Source: Psychrobacter coccoides
GTDB lineage: Bacteria > Pseudomonadota > Gammaproteobacteria > Pseudomonadales > Moraxellaceae
Assembly (NCBI RefSeq): GCF_017498085.1
Contig: NZ_JAGBKM010000004.1
Location: forward strand, 62,001 to 126,000
Direction: 5' to 3'
DNA: 64,000 nucleotides
The notes under the pieces are model-generated. The model made no database searches and had not been told where the DNA came from. It worked only from the letters and a program-made list of their open reading frames with translations. A program made the position numbers and the translations under genes. Every line of letters starts with the position of its first letter. Within the stretch, counting starts at the first letter, position 1. This document shows positions 18,211 to 28,838 of this stretch, in pieces.

Positions 18211-18329
18211 GAATATAGAGGGTTATAAGCCGTGACTTATTTATGGTACTGGCTTATTAAGACTAGGATTGAGATATTCATACTTTAAAAAGGAGATTAT
18301 CTAAAAGTACCAACCCTCTAAATATAGTC
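18211..18329. repeat. Inverted repeat flanking the rnc-DUF4845 intergenic region
   Basis: GAATATAGAGGGTT (18211-18224) is mirrored by AACCCTCTAAATATAGTC (18312-18329), enclosing about 90 bp that also holds GGTACT/AGTACC. It could be another palindromic repeat family, or a structured leader upstream of rnc. No second copy was seen in the window. Confidence 0.5.
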
Positions 18330-18352
18330 AATACTCATCCATAACAGGGTGA

Positions 18353-18748
18353 CTAATCGTTTGTGGCCATTTCAATATCACCTTCAAAACGATTGACAAT
18401 ATCTACATTGGCAAAGAAGTTATTGGTGACATTATACTGCTTGTGAATCGCCAACTGACCTGCTTTTTTATTGGTGAAAATAAAGATGTCTTCTGCATTG
18501 GTATCATAATGAGCATTAATGGACAGCTGCCGATTGACACGTTCAACGAATTGTTTCGCTGTTTCATGGTTATTGTTGGACTCTTTTAATTGCGCACTTA
18601 ATAGCTTAGTAAGCTGATAATCACCTACTTGTGCCGGCGCAATAGCAATGACGAGCTTTCCTGCAACTACCAAGAAGATTAGCAATAAGACAATGCCTGT
18701 CACACTAGCACCACGCTGCGAATTTAAGCCCGTTACCTGCTGCGTCAT
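18353..18748 (-). CDS. DUF4845 family membrane protein
   Basis: A 131-residue protein with one N-terminal transmembrane segment (TGIVLLLIFLVVAGKLVIAIAP) preceded by NSQRGAS, and a small periplasmic domain of about 95 residues. Proteins of this type sit between lepB and rnc in many gammaproteobacteria and are annotated DUF4845; position and architecture both match. The start resembles a pilin-like hydrophobic N-terminus (QRGASVTGIV) but lacks the glutamate at +5. Function unknown; a role in secretion or in tuning the operon is conceivable but not shown. Confidence 0.8.
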   Translation of the reverse strand: MTQQVTGLNSQRGASVTGIVLLLIFLVVAGKLVIAIAPAQVGDYQLTKLLSAQLKESNNNHETAKQFVERVNRQLSINAHYDTNAEDIFIFTNKKAGQLAIHKQYNVTNNFFANVDIVNRFEGDIEMATND

Positions 18749-18809
18749 AACCTCTCCTGATGGGTTTATGTTCTAATACTAGCACAATATTTGCTGAATA
18801 AAACACTGA

Positions 18810-19712
18810 CTAATCAATAGCACCATTACGTGCGAAAGTAGGTAGGTTGAGACCGGGTGGTTTGTGCATCCAAATATACACCGCTTTACCGGCCAGATTG
18901 TCATCTGGGACAAACCCCCAAAAGCGACCATCAGCACTACGATCTCGATTATCACCCATGACGAAATATTGGTTTTCTGGCACTTGAATGCGCCACTGTG
19001 TCCCAGCTGAACTGACCACTTCTGGTGACGCTTGCTGTAAAAACGGGGCGTACTGCGCACTGTTGGTAGCACCAACATAGCGCACCAGATGTTGGTTGTC
19101 GCCTTGTGTCTCTTGGAAGTACTGCGCTTGCGCTTCCTCTTCTTGCCCTGCTTGCGCCGCTTCAGCTTCAGTTAATACTTGACCTGGAGCAATCTGTCCT
19201 GCTGGATATAGCTGCGCAGTAAGCTCAGCGTCCGCCTCAAAATCGACCGGCTGAGTATCTACTGGCACATCATTGATGGTCAATAGACCATCATTATAAC
19301 TTACCGTATCACCAGGCAAGCCTATGACACGTTTAATATAATAAATACTGGGGTTATCAGGATACCGAAAGACTGCAACATCGCCATGCTGAGGACTGCC
19401 AGAGCCTAAGACTTTATTGTAGCTCAGTGGCAACCGCACCCCATAAGCATACTTATTCACAGCGATAAAGTCGCCCGTATAAAGCGTCGGTACCATGGAT
19501 GATGACGGAATATTAAAAGGCTCAATCAAAAATGAACGCACCACCAATACCACGGCCAGTACGGGAAAAAAATCATAGGCCCAGCGGACCAGCATGCTTT
19601 CTTTGCCACGCCCACGGGTTTTACGCTGTTTTAAAGTCAGCTTATCTAAAAGCCAAACCAATCCTAAGCCTAGGGTTAATGGCACCAAAATCAAATTAAA
19701 ATCAAAATCCAT
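18810..19712 (-). CDS. lepB: Signal peptidase I
   Basis: Membrane protease that removes signal peptides from Sec and Tat substrates. Two N-terminal hydrophobic segments (about residues 6-22 and 48-62) anchor it. The catalytic serine is S72 in IPSSSMVPTL and the general-base lysine K127 in YYIKRVIGLPGD; the family box MGDNRDRSADGRFWGFVP is near the C-terminus. An Ala/Gln/Glu-rich insert (around AEAAQAGQEEEAQAQ) enlarges the periplasmic domain, giving 300 residues. It is encoded 150 bp downstream of lepA, the standard arrangement. Confidence 0.94.
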   Translation of the reverse strand: MDFDFNLILVPLTLGLGLVWLLDKLTLKQRKTRGRGKESMLVRWAYDFFPVLAVVLVVRSFLIEPFNIPSSSMVPTLYTGDFIAVNKYAYGVRLPLSYNKVLGSGSPQHGDVAVFRYPDNPSIYYIKRVIGLPGDTVSYNDGLLTINDVPVDTQPVDFEADAELTAQLYPAGQIAPGQVLTEAEAAQAGQEEEAQAQYFQETQGDNQHLVRYVGATNSAQYAPFLQQASPEVVSSAGTQWRIQVPENQYFVMGDNRDRSADGRFWGFVPDDNLAGKAVYIWMHKPPGLNLPTFARNGAID

Positions 19713-19862
19713 ACTTAACTGCCTATTAACGCACTACTTCTCTGGTAAGCTTATGTTTTGCATCGATTACACAGGCTTGCTGACGTTTAGCAACACCGTT
19801 TAGTTGACCCTTGAAGATAAAGCCAGTCGTATTGTAAACGGTCATGTTATCAACCCAATCAA

Positions 19863-21665
19863 TTATTGATTGTCCACCTGCAACACTGCCAAGAAAGCTT
19901 CTTGTGGAATCTCCACATTACCCACTTGCTTCATGCGCTTCTTACCTTCTTTTTGTTTTGATAGCAGTTTCTTCTTACGAGAAATATCACCACCATAACA
20001 TTTTGCCAGTACGTCTTTACGCATGGCTTTGACTGTGCTCCGGCCAATGATTTGGCTACCAATGGCGGCTTGAATCGCCACATCAAACATCTGACGTGGG
20101 ATTAGGTCCTTCATTTTGGTCACCAGCTGATTACCTCGGTAGCGGGCTTGGTCTTGGTGTACGATCATCGCTAAGGCATCAACTTTGTCACCATTGATCA
20201 GCACGTCAACCTTGACCAGCTTGTCCGCTTGATAGCGCTCAAAGTTGTAGTCAAGGGACGCAAATCCGCGCGAGACTGACTTTAAGCGATCAAAGAAGTC
20301 CATCACGACTTCACCCATAGGAATATCAAAGATTAACTGTACTTGCTTGCCCATAAAGCGCATATCCACCTGCACCCCACGGCGCTCAATACACAGCGTC
20401 ATAACATTACCCAAATAGTCTTGCGGCACTAAGATCTGACAGCGGGCAATAGGCTCACGAAACTCTTCGATATTATTAGGCTCAGGTAGTTTTGATGGGT
20501 TGTCGACATAGATCACCTCACCGTTCTTCTTTTCAATCTCATAAATAACAGAAGGTGCTGTAGTGATTAGATCCAAGCCATACTCACGCTCAAGTCGCTC
20601 TTGGATAATCTCCATATGCAGCATTCCTAAAAAGCCACAGCGAAAACCAAACCCTAACGCATCTGAAGTGTCAGGCTCAAAAAACAGCGAGGCATCATTG
20701 ATCTGTAGTTTTTGTAGTGCTTCTCGGAACTTTTCAAAGTCGTTGGCATCAACAGGGAACAGCCCTGAATAGACCTGCGGCGTGATTTGCTTAAACCCAG
20801 GAATACGCTCGACATCAGGCGTACTGGCATGAGTAATGGTATCCCCTACTGGCGCCCCTGCAATGTCTTTGATACCTGCAATGATAAAGCCAACTTCACC
20901 TGCCTGTAACACCCCTGTATCTACAGGTTTAGGCGTAAACACACCAATCGAGCTTACCGGATAGGACTCTTTGGTCGATTTGATATAAATTTTATCGCCT
21001 TTTTTAACTGACCCTTCACGGACACGGACCAATGACACCACGCCTAAATAGCTGTCAAACCATGAGTCAATGATCAGTGCTTGTAACGGTGCATCACGAT
21101 CGCCTGTCGGTGGCGGTATATAATCAACCAAAGCTTCTAATAATTGATCTACCCCCAGACCTGACTTGGCGGATACCCTTGGTGCATCAATCGCTTCGAT
21201 GCCGATGATGTCTTCGATTTCTTGAATGACGCGCTCAGGCTCGACCTGTGGCAAGTCTATCTTATTGAGCACAGCCATGACTTCTAGGCCTTGATCGACC
21301 GCCGTGTAGCAGTTGGCCACTGATTGTGCTTCCACACCCTGTGCCGCATCAACCACTAACAGCGCACCTTCACAAGCCGCTAAGGAACGTGACACTTCAT
21401 AAGAAAAATCGACGTGGCCCGGCGTATCAATAAAGTTAAGCTGATAGCGCTCCCCATTGGGATGGTCATAATACAGCGTGACCGATTGGGCTTTAATAGT
21501 AATGCCACGTTCACGCTCAATGTCCATGGAATCCAGTACTTGTGCCTGCATTTCACGGTCTTGTAAGGCACCGCACATTTGAATAAAGCGATCGGCAAGC
21601 GTCGACTTACCATGATCAATGTGGGCAATGATAGAAAAATTACGAATATTGGCTAATGCAGTCAC
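19863..21665 (-). CDS. lepA: Elongation factor 4 (back-translocase) LepA
   Basis: Ribosomal GTPase related to EF-G, involved in initiation or back-translocation under stress. The G domain has [39 protein letters not shown] and NKIDLP. The C-terminal LepA-specific domain includes [20 protein letters not shown] and ends with VLQVDNQ. Its 600 residues match the family almost exactly. It is the first gene of the lepA-lepB-DUF4845-rnc-era-recO-pdxJ block. About 200 bp separates it from kpsS upstream, with no obvious terminator between them. Confidence 0.96.
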   Translation of the reverse strand: MTALANIRNFSIIAHIDHGKSTLADRFIQMCGALQDREMQAQVLDSMDIERERGITIKAQSVTLYYDHPNGERYQLNFIDTPGHVDFSYEVSRSLAACEGALLVVDAAQGVEAQSVANCYTAVDQGLEVMAVLNKIDLPQVEPERVIQEIEDIIGIEAIDAPRVSAKSGLGVDQLLEALVDYIPPPTGDRDAPLQALIIDSWFDSYLGVVSLVRVREGSVKKGDKIYIKSTKESYPVSSIGVFTPKPVDTGVLQAGEVGFIIAGIKDIAGAPVGDTITHASTPDVERIPGFKQITPQVYSGLFPVDANDFEKFREALQKLQINDASLFFEPDTSDALGFGFRCGFLGMLHMEIIQERLEREYGLDLITTAPSVIYEIEKKNGEVIYVDNPSKLPEPNNIEEFREPIARCQILVPQDYLGNVMTLCIERRGVQVDMRFMGKQVQLIFDIPMGEVVMDFFDRLKSVSRGFASLDYNFERYQADKLVKVDVLINGDKVDALAMIVHQDQARYRGNQLVTKMKDLIPRQMFDVAIQAAIGSQIIGRSTVKAMRKDVLAKCYGGDISRKKKLLSKQKEGKKRMKQVGNVEIPQEAFLAVLQVDNQ

Positions 21666-21866
21666 AAAGCGCCTACTAAATAAAAGGTGATTGGATAATC
21701 GTTCGTTGGCTCACTGCTTCAAAGAGCACTGGCTATAGAACGGTTATTGGCTAACGCTACAAATAAAAAAACAAATACAGCACGCAAGCACGTCTGCATA
21801 TTCTAGCAGTTTTCTATTATAAAGTAAGGCGATTTTATTTGTAGCTACTTGGTTTACTGATGACTT

Positions 21867-23096
21867 TTACTTCACTGTATGGGTGTCTATTTTGGTATGC
21901 TCTACTTGCTGCAGATGCTTATACATCCATGGCGACTTGCCATAAAAAGCGCCGTTTAGTTGTGTTTGTTCGATTAAATACTCACGAAAGCGTAGATAGA
22001 ACTCATTATCTGGCGACTTTGGCTGTTGCCAAAACTGTGCCAGCGCTTTTGCGTCTGTCAACTTAGGTGTATTATAAATGGCACGCCCCATTACTTTGGT
22101 TGGCTTTTTGTGGTACACCGATTGCAGCCCAGTGGTACTATTGATCGTTACCATCCCAATACTGTGTTTCATCAGGGTTGGCAGATGCATGTCACAACCA
22201 TAAAAAACCCTAGACTCAACATGATAGCGCCGTGCTAAGCTCGCTACCAACTGACGATAATCTCGATGACCACGATCTAATGGATGGTGCTTAAACACCA
22301 GCTTATGACTGGCATCTGCATGTTTAGCAAAGCTAGCAATCACCTCATCGATAAACTCTACTACATCTCGATAATCACTATGATGGGTAATTTGTGAGTC
22401 ATTATGCACCTGCAAACTCACCAAAAAAAAGCCATTATCCGCCTGGCTGACCAGATACTGCTGCAGCTGCTTGTCAGGTAGATACCCACGCAGCTTGCGC
22501 CAAGGGGCCTTTAGCCAAGCTATCGCTTCTTGCCAGGCAGTCATACCCCGGTAATGATAATAGTGTGGATAGTGCGCCTTATATAAGCGAGTAATCACGT
22601 AATAGACAATCGCCGCCACGCTCAATCGATAAAAACGATTATGGGTATATACAGGCTGGTCATTGGCTTTTTTGAGCGCCTTGATATCAGCAATATTTAA
22701 TCGTGAATTACCATTGATACCATATTCTTGAAGCGTGATATAGTCAGGACGTAAGTAGCCTTCTTCAAACACAAAAAACGAGACACCCAGCTCCTCACTC
22801 AAACGGGCCGCTTGGGCATGATGCGGACGGCAATCACCAAAACAGACAATCGCACTGACCTCATGTTCTGCGATAAACGCTTGTAGCCAAGACGAAAAAT
22901 CTGCCAAAGTCCCCGTATAATCATAAGCACCACTATGCCGATAAAAAAAAGCATCACCTGCATTAAAATTAATCTTACTTACCTTGATATCTTGAGTATG
23001 CAAAAAAGTAGCAAAGCGGCTAAAAAACCCGCCCATCTTGCCTTGTAGCAGTAGCACATGTCGATGAGTAAGCAGTTGTTGCATCGAAGCTGCCAT
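21867..23096 (-). CDS. kpsS: Capsule polysaccharide modification protein, KpsS-like
   Basis: Resembles KpsS/LipB, the beta-Kdo transferase that starts the poly-Kdo linker on phosphatidylglycerol for ABC-exported capsules. Typical features are the opening LLQGKMGGFFSRFATFL, FGDCRPHHAQAARLSEELG, VFEEGYLRPDYITLQEYGING, and KHHPLDRGHRDY plus INSTTGLQSVYHKKPTKV near the C-terminus. Its 409 residues fit. It is the promoter-distal gene of the kps cluster, 146 bp after kpsC. The family call is strong; the exact linkage made is inferred from E. coli and Neisseria work. Confidence 0.88.
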   Translation of the reverse strand: MAASMQQLLTHRHVLLLQGKMGGFFSRFATFLHTQDIKVSKINFNAGDAFFYRHSGAYDYTGTLADFSSWLQAFIAEHEVSAIVCFGDCRPHHAQAARLSEELGVSFFVFEEGYLRPDYITLQEYGINGNSRLNIADIKALKKANDQPVYTHNRFYRLSVAAIVYYVITRLYKAHYPHYYHYRGMTAWQEAIAWLKAPWRKLRGYLPDKQLQQYLVSQADNGFFLVSLQVHNDSQITHHSDYRDVVEFIDEVIASFAKHADASHKLVFKHHPLDRGHRDYRQLVASLARRYHVESRVFYGCDMHLPTLMKHSIGMVTINSTTGLQSVYHKKPTKVMGRAIYNTPKLTDAKALAQFWQQPKSPDNEFYLRFREYLIEQTQLNGAFYGKSPWMYKHLQQVEHTKIDTHTVK

Positions 23097-23242
23097 AATA
23101 TTACATACCGTGTTTAGCGCAGAGTGAAAAGTGAAAGTGAATCGTCAAGAGAAGGCTTATAAATGCTAAGTATCTAAATTTAAAATAAATTATACCGAAA
23201 AACCTCCTAAATGTCGTGGTAGATTAGAGTCGATATGACCAT

Positions 23243-25828
23243 CTACAAACCAGAGGAGGATTTGCGCCGCTGATGCCACTGATGCCACTGATGGCGCTGC
23301 TGCATAAAACGAGTCATGGCTCGACGTTGTAACCGCTTAACTAAGGAAGACAGCTGCTTTTTGGGTAAGCTTAATCGCTTGGATGACCTTATCAAGCTGT
23401 GTGTCGAGCCATCAGTTTTGTGGTGTAAAACGATCGTCGACGCCTCTGTGACTGGATATAAGTAATCAATCACCTGCTCAACTTGCGCTAAGCCATGGCC
23501 CTCTGGCAGACGGTATAGTGGGTAGCGAATTAAGGTGCAATGTATTAATTGCTCCAGGGACAAAGGTTCATCTCGTTTACGCCGAGCCAGATATATAGAC
23601 TTTGGTGGCAAATGAGCATCAACATCCACTGTCAAACCCCAGCCTGCATAAAACGGCAAACCATAACAGGTGACTTGTAGACCGCGCAGCAAAGCTTCAA
23701 AACCCGTCAATGAGCTGATGGTATGCACCTCATCCACCCTCGCTAGGCAATCTGGCATTGCCGTATCATAAGCGACGGCATCTACCAGTCGCAGGCTTTC
23801 GGCATTGACCTTGCCTACTCGTAGTCCAGCCTCAATATCTGGATGCGGCTTATAGATAAGATAAGCATCTGGGTTGTCTCGTCGTACACGCTCAATCAAG
23901 CCTCGATTGGTCTTAATGTCTGAGCCACAATGCTGTACCGACAAGTCATCTTCCACTTGCCCAACGATAAGTAATCGCTGTTTGCCAGATGCGGCTGCCT
24001 TTGTGATCCAAGTGCTGTCGATCTCATTGTCGATACTAAGGCCAACATTATATTTACTGACTTTTTGAGTCAGTAACTTATCTTGCAGCAGCTGTACTCG
24101 AGTACTTTGCTGCGGTGTCAGCGCTGCACAGTTGCTTAATAACGTCTCTAGATCTGATGGCTGCGTGGCATCATAATAAATGCCTTGTTGATCTATTACT
24201 ACTGATAGTGGTGCCAGTAGCGTCGCTCCCAAACCATTGGAGCGGATAAAACCATCTTCCATACAATACACAGCTGGCATAGCGGATAATGGCAGTTTCT
24301 TTAGTTTGCGCCGTAGCTGCTTTTGCACTTGTTGGCGTTTAGCCAACCCCCATACCAGTAGCGGCTGCTGATAACTGACTCGTAAGTGATCTGGATGTAA
24401 TAGGTTTTTTAGACGTGGTTTGGGCTTGATAAATAGTGTGGTAGTTGGAAACTTGACAAAGGCCTTTACAAAAGGCAGCTTCCAGCGGCTGAACTCATAT
24501 ACCGTTAAGTCTCCTGCTAGACGTGCTTGCCAGTATCGGTTGGTCACCAGCCAATCAATCGCTGTCTCAATATTGCACGCCTGCTTGGTTGCTGGATCTA
24601 CGTAGCGACTGTAGTCAATATATGCACTATAAAACAGCGTCTCCAATGTGACTTGTAATGAGCGCTTGTCTGCTATAGAGGTCTGTGTTTTATATAGATT
24701 TCGCAGGCGCTTGCTTAATGTGCGTCTGCTTAGCGTAAATCGATCAATGCCTTGCTCACGCCTTACAAGGTTTAGTGAGGCTTTATCTTCCAAAGACAGT
24801 TTATCAGCAAATGCGAGTCGACGCTGTGTGACGGTTTTAAGCAGCTGCTGTGGTGCGCCGCTATCGTCAGTCAATCCCCAACCACTATACCAGTTGACCC
24901 CAAAGCAGTGGACTTCTTTGCCTAGCATCAGAGCCTCAAAGCCCATATGCGAGCTGACTGTATAGACATGATCGACTTGCTCAAGCAATGCAATTGGATT
25001 GAGTGCTTGGGTAAGTAAACGTACGTTTTTGGGCAGTTTTAAATCAGTAAGATAGCCTGATTTCGCTGCTGGATGCGCCTTGATCCAAATATACGCATCA
25101 GGATGGTTACGGCAAGCGGTCTTTAGCATGCGCTTAAAATGACGTTTATCGGCTCCCGCACCTTTGATAGAAGCATCGCCTGCAACCTGATCTATCAATA
25201 GCACGTGCGATGTTGTCAAGTCTTGCTTGACCGTAGTGTTTTTTTCAGCGACGAGCTTATCCAGTGAGGGGCAAGACACGACAGCATTATATTTACTTAG
25301 TTTTTCTTCACAAATACATGTGATTAACTGCTGCGCATGTTTTTTGTCCAACATCTTGCTGTCAGAGCTTGGGCTTCTATTACCACGCGCAACAATCATT
25401 TGTTCAAGGCGTGAGCTACGTGTCAGATCAAAATAAATACCCACATCATCAACAACCACACTGAGCGCATGACGGCTATCGATACCAGAGTCCAATGACC
25501 GTAAAAAACCATCCTCAATGCTCAGCGTCGTAAGCTGTTGGCGGTTAGCCGCTTTTTTTGCGCGCTGATAGCTTTTTTTGTGCCCCCAACCAATAAAAGC
25601 TTCGGGTACTTGAGCATTTGAGACAAAGCGCTGCTGCAACCCTGACCACGGATACCAACGCTGTATACTCGCTTGCAACACACTAGGGAGCAATAAGTTA
25701 TTATGGCGCATGCCTTTACCAATCACTGCTAAGTGGCTTGGTATTTTGGTGGCAACAGATGACAAAGAGGCATCATCAGCAGTAGGCGCTACAGCTCCCC
25801 TACCTTGATTTTCCGCACGCTTTGCCAT
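23243..25828 (-). CDS. kpsC: Capsule polysaccharide beta-Kdo transferase, KpsC-like
   Basis: Two-domain retaining Kdo transferase that extends the poly-Kdo linker of the capsule glycolipid. Two related halves are visible: LSIEDGFLRSLDSG with LSVVVDDVGIYFD in the first, and YCMEDGFIRSNGLGA with LSVVIDQQGIYYD in the second. Each half also has an IKAHP or YKPHPD motif and a CFG.NWYSGWGLT or CYGLPFYAGWGLT motif. At 861 residues it is longer than E. coli KpsC (about 675), the excess lying in the N-terminal lead, the linker between halves and a basic Arg/His/Gln-rich C-terminal tail. It follows kpsD by 45 bp. Confidence 0.9.
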   Translation of the reverse strand: MAKRAENQGRGAVAPTADDASLSSVATKIPSHLAVIGKGMRHNNLLLPSVLQASIQRWYPWSGLQQRFVSNAQVPEAFIGWGHKKSYQRAKKAANRQQLTTLSIEDGFLRSLDSGIDSRHALSVVVDDVGIYFDLTRSSRLEQMIVARGNRSPSSDSKMLDKKHAQQLITCICEEKLSKYNAVVSCPSLDKLVAEKNTTVKQDLTTSHVLLIDQVAGDASIKGAGADKRHFKRMLKTACRNHPDAYIWIKAHPAAKSGYLTDLKLPKNVRLLTQALNPIALLEQVDHVYTVSSHMGFEALMLGKEVHCFGVNWYSGWGLTDDSGAPQQLLKTVTQRRLAFADKLSLEDKASLNLVRREQGIDRFTLSRRTLSKRLRNLYKTQTSIADKRSLQVTLETLFYSAYIDYSRYVDPATKQACNIETAIDWLVTNRYWQARLAGDLTVYEFSRWKLPFVKAFVKFPTTTLFIKPKPRLKNLLHPDHLRVSYQQPLLVWGLAKRQQVQKQLRRKLKKLPLSAMPAVYCMEDGFIRSNGLGATLLAPLSVVIDQQGIYYDATQPSDLETLLSNCAALTPQQSTRVQLLQDKLLTQKVSKYNVGLSIDNEIDSTWITKAAASGKQRLLIVGQVEDDLSVQHCGSDIKTNRGLIERVRRDNPDAYLIYKPHPDIEAGLRVGKVNAESLRLVDAVAYDTAMPDCLARVDEVHTISSLTGFEALLRGLQVTCYGLPFYAGWGLTVDVDAHLPPKSIYLARRKRDEPLSLEQLIHCTLIRYPLYRLPEGHGLAQVEQVIDYLYPVTEASTIVLHHKTDGSTHSLIRSSKRLSLPKKQLSSLVKRLQRRAMTRFMQQRHQWHQWHQRRKSSSGL

Positions 25829-25873
25829 ACTAGCTTTCCCCTTAAAAGTTTATACTTTAGTCGCTATCAACGG

Positions 25874-27652
25874 CTATAAGTCTAAAATAACTTTAGCTGC
25901 TACGGCCAACTGATAAACAATCTGTGATATACCACGGGTAATTTCCACACGCTTGGTTTTTACCTTTGGCAACACCATGATTTCATCACCCTGCTGTATG
26001 CGATAAGCGGTATTGACCACCTCATTGGCCCCGTTTTGGTGAATCACTAAAATCTCTTTGGTATCCGCATTGTCACCAAACCCTCCTGAATTGGCAATAT
26101 AATCGCCAACGGTAAAGTCTGGATTAAATGTCAATGCGCCTTGTGATCGAACTTGACCATTGACAGTAATCACTGAGGTCTGCGCTGGTATTTCGATGAC
26201 ATCGCCCTGCTGTAGGATAATGTCCTGCCAAGAGTTTGGGACCACCACGATCTGACCATCAGGTTGTACCCCTCTTGCTTTGGCCACAAACTGCTTAACC
26301 AAATTGGCATCATCTTGGCGTAATGCTGCTTCTTCACGGGTCGTTGATTGCGTAGCAAGTGTCAACTCTTCCAAACGATCAAGCGACTCATTAATCATAC
26401 GTTTTTGTTGCTCAGCGACTGACTCACGATAAATCGTCAGATGCGTCAGCTTGGCAAGTGGACTTGGTTGCAATTGCGGTATGATATCTTTTAGACGTGC
26501 GCCATAAGGCACCACCATAGCACCATTACCAGTATGAGCCCCTTTAACTTGTACAGCGATAGTGCCTGCATAACGGTCTGAGGTGACGACCATTTGATCG
26601 CCATTGTAGACTGGAATACTTTGCGCCTCAGCAAGTGAGTAATACTCTGCCGTTTGTGCTCGTCCTGCACTACGAGTGATGCTCACGTTGGTTGCATTAG
26701 CGGCGGGATTGGCCACTTGTAAGACATCGCCAATGGTCAAATCATTGACATCAAACTCGAAAGTGTATTCGTTTTGAACTTGTCCGCCGACTGCAAAGGT
26801 TTTTTTCTGCGGTGCGACTGTAATCACATCGCCATCACGAAACGCAAAGGGCTGCAATTTACCGGCTAACAAAAAATCATATAAGTTGACCTGCTGTAGC
26901 AGCTGGCCATTACGTTTGATTTGAATATCGATATAGCTACCACGAGTAGGATCCACACCGCCGGCTCGATCTAAATAGGACAGGACTGAGTCTGCCGCAA
27001 GCCCGCCATAGTAACCAGGCTGTTTGACAAACCCTGTCACAAACACTTTAACCGGCTGTGCTTGTTCTAATGAGGCATAGACGCCGACATTCGAGCGATA
27101 AACACGATTGACTGCGCTCTTGACTACGTTTTGTAGGTTGCCGTTTTTGACGCCAGATATACGCACTGGACCCACATTAGGCAGGAAAATATTACCCTGC
27201 GGATCGACAGTCATGGTCGATGCAAACTGGTAAGCGCCCCACATCCGTACCTGCACGTTATCACCAGGATTGATGACATAGCTGTCGTTGAAGGTCGAGC
27301 CAGAAGTGGTAGCAAAAGCCCCACGAAACAATTGCTCACCAAACATCAAGTCTTGGGTATTGATGTCTTGATAAGGGCGGGTGGTATTGATGACCGACTG
27401 GCTTGGTAGGCTTGCAGCGTTTACAGCCTCTTGTGTCGTGGCTTGACCAGGAACACCGCCAGAAAAAGCTTGGGTTGAGACGTTAACATTGCTACGGCTT
27501 TGGTTTTGGCTGCTATTAGCGCTGGTACCAAAGCTAGAGCCTGCCATCTGCTCGGCATAACTGGTCGCTGCCAATGCTGGAATGCTCGTCACAACCATCG
27601 TCAAACTGATTGCTTGGATCATCATCACGATAGGACGTGGTTTCATATTCAT
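25874..27652 (-). CDS. kpsD: Capsule polysaccharide export outer-membrane-side protein, KpsD/Wza-like
   Basis: Periplasmic or outer-membrane polysaccharide export protein (OPX family). A signal peptide ends near IPALAA (about residue 29). The Poly_export domain starts DSYVINPGDNVQVRMWGAYQFASTMTVDPQGNIFLPNVG. Several SLBB-type modules follow (VFVTGFVKQPGYYGG, FAVGGQVQNEYTFEF, ITVNGQVRSQGALTF). The C-terminus is hydrophobic. Cleavage looks like signal peptidase I, not the lipoprotein type of Wza, as for KpsD. It lies between kpsE and kpsC. Confidence 0.88.
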   Translation of the reverse strand: MNMKPRPIVMMIQAISLTMVVTSIPALAATSYAEQMAGSSFGTSANSSQNQSRSNVNVSTQAFSGGVPGQATTQEAVNAASLPSQSVINTTRPYQDINTQDLMFGEQLFRGAFATTSGSTFNDSYVINPGDNVQVRMWGAYQFASTMTVDPQGNIFLPNVGPVRISGVKNGNLQNVVKSAVNRVYRSNVGVYASLEQAQPVKVFVTGFVKQPGYYGGLAADSVLSYLDRAGGVDPTRGSYIDIQIKRNGQLLQQVNLYDFLLAGKLQPFAFRDGDVITVAPQKKTFAVGGQVQNEYTFEFDVNDLTIGDVLQVANPAANATNVSITRSAGRAQTAEYYSLAEAQSIPVYNGDQMVVTSDRYAGTIAVQVKGAHTGNGAMVVPYGARLKDIIPQLQPSPLAKLTHLTIYRESVAEQQKRMINESLDRLEELTLATQSTTREEAALRQDDANLVKQFVAKARGVQPDGQIVVVPNSWQDIILQQGDVIEIPAQTSVITVNGQVRSQGALTFNPDFTVGDYIANSGGFGDNADTKEILVIHQNGANEVVNTAYRIQQGDEIMVLPKVKTKRVEITRGISQIVYQLAVAAKVILDL

Positions 27653-27722
27653 GAGTGGTATTCCTTTGCTGATCTATCGATCATTACTAAAGTCTGGTTT
27701 ATCAAAGCTGGCAAAACGCCTA

Positions 27723-28838
27723 CTAGCTACGATGATCACGAATGACCGCCATCACTAAGCGCACAAAGCCATAGAGCATCAATAACAGTGCAAGCGATGT
27801 CCAAATAATATAAGCTCGCCGTGGATACAGCGCTTCTTCTGCCTCATAAGGCGTTGAGATGACAATCAGATTTTTCATCTTTTTAAAGGCTTCTAAACGT
27901 GCCTTTTCAAGCGATGATAACGATAGTTTGTATAGCTCGGTTGCAAAATCGACATCGGCTTTGATGGTCTCAAACTGCACCGCCTGACGGTTAAGCTTGG
28001 TGGTGTTCGGCGAGGTCAGCTTGGTTTGCTCTTGGCGAATTTGTTCTTCAATGGCTTTGATCTGACTTCTGAGGGACACCACTTGCGGCGCATCTGGATT
28101 GAGATAACTGAGCAGTTGCCGCTCTTCGGTGCGTAGTGAGCTCAATTGTGCCTGCAAGCTGCCAATCAGCTGATTTACGATCTGCGCATTGGCTTGCGGG
28201 TCATAAATCTCATTGGTGTTTTGATAAGTCAGCAGCTTCTCTTTGGCTTCGTTTAAACGATCTTGCGACTCATCAAGCTGAGTCTCAGCAAAGGCCAATT
28301 GATCACGAGCCACTTCTTGGGAGATACGGTTCACAAACTGCTCGGACTCACCTAGGATGGCTTTATTGAGCTCAAAGGCATAAGTGGAGTCAAAAGCTTC
28401 AGTGGACACTGACAAAATATAGCTTTGCTCATCAAGATTAATATGTACCCGTTTTTTAAAGTACTCTAGTAGCTCTTCTTGTGTGGCTTCTGGATCAATC
28501 TCATAGATCGGGTCTGAGCCATCGACATGATAAGCCTCACGAAACTTAAACTTGCCATCCAGACGTTTGATCATGTCATTTGACAAGATATACTCCGTCA
28601 GATAGGTGGCGTCTTCTTTACTGGTACTATTGACCCCCAGTAGCGCTGAGAGACCGCCGCCAGCTGGTACACTACTATCGCTGACTTGCTTGACCACCAC
28701 ATCAGCGGTCGATACAAAACGTGGATGAGCAAGGGTCATCACATAAAAGATCACCAGTACCCAAGGCAGGATCACCAAGCCAATAAACAGCGAGAAGTTA
28801 ATGATCTTACTTTTTTGCTTTATGGACATGCTCTTCAT
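27723..28838 (-). CDS. kpsE: Capsule export inner-membrane protein, KpsE-like
   Basis: Polysaccharide co-polymerase (PCP-3) subunit linking the KpsMT transporter to KpsD. It has an N-terminal membrane segment (FSLFIGLVILPWVLVIFYVMTLAHP), a large periplasmic coiled-coil region (about 170-290, rich in Glu, Gln and Leu), and a C-terminal membrane segment (AYIIWTSLALLLMLYGFVRLVM). I start at the ATG of MKSMSIKQ; the upstream TTG is less likely and a further ATG lies three codons in. The start overlaps the end of kpsT by about 30 bp, consistent with translational coupling. Confidence 0.87.
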   Translation of the reverse strand: MKSMSIKQKSKIINFSLFIGLVILPWVLVIFYVMTLAHPRFVSTADVVVKQVSDSSVPAGGGLSALLGVNSTSKEDATYLTEYILSNDMIKRLDGKFKFREAYHVDGSDPIYEIDPEATQEELLEYFKKRVHINLDEQSYILSVSTEAFDSTYAFELNKAILGESEQFVNRISQEVARDQLAFAETQLDESQDRLNEAKEKLLTYQNTNEIYDPQANAQIVNQLIGSLQAQLSSLRTEERQLLSYLNPDAPQVVSLRSQIKAIEEQIRQEQTKLTSPNTTKLNRQAVQFETIKADVDFATELYKLSLSSLEKARLEAFKKMKNLIVISTPYEAEEALYPRRAYIIWTSLALLLMLYGFVRLVMAVIRDHRS

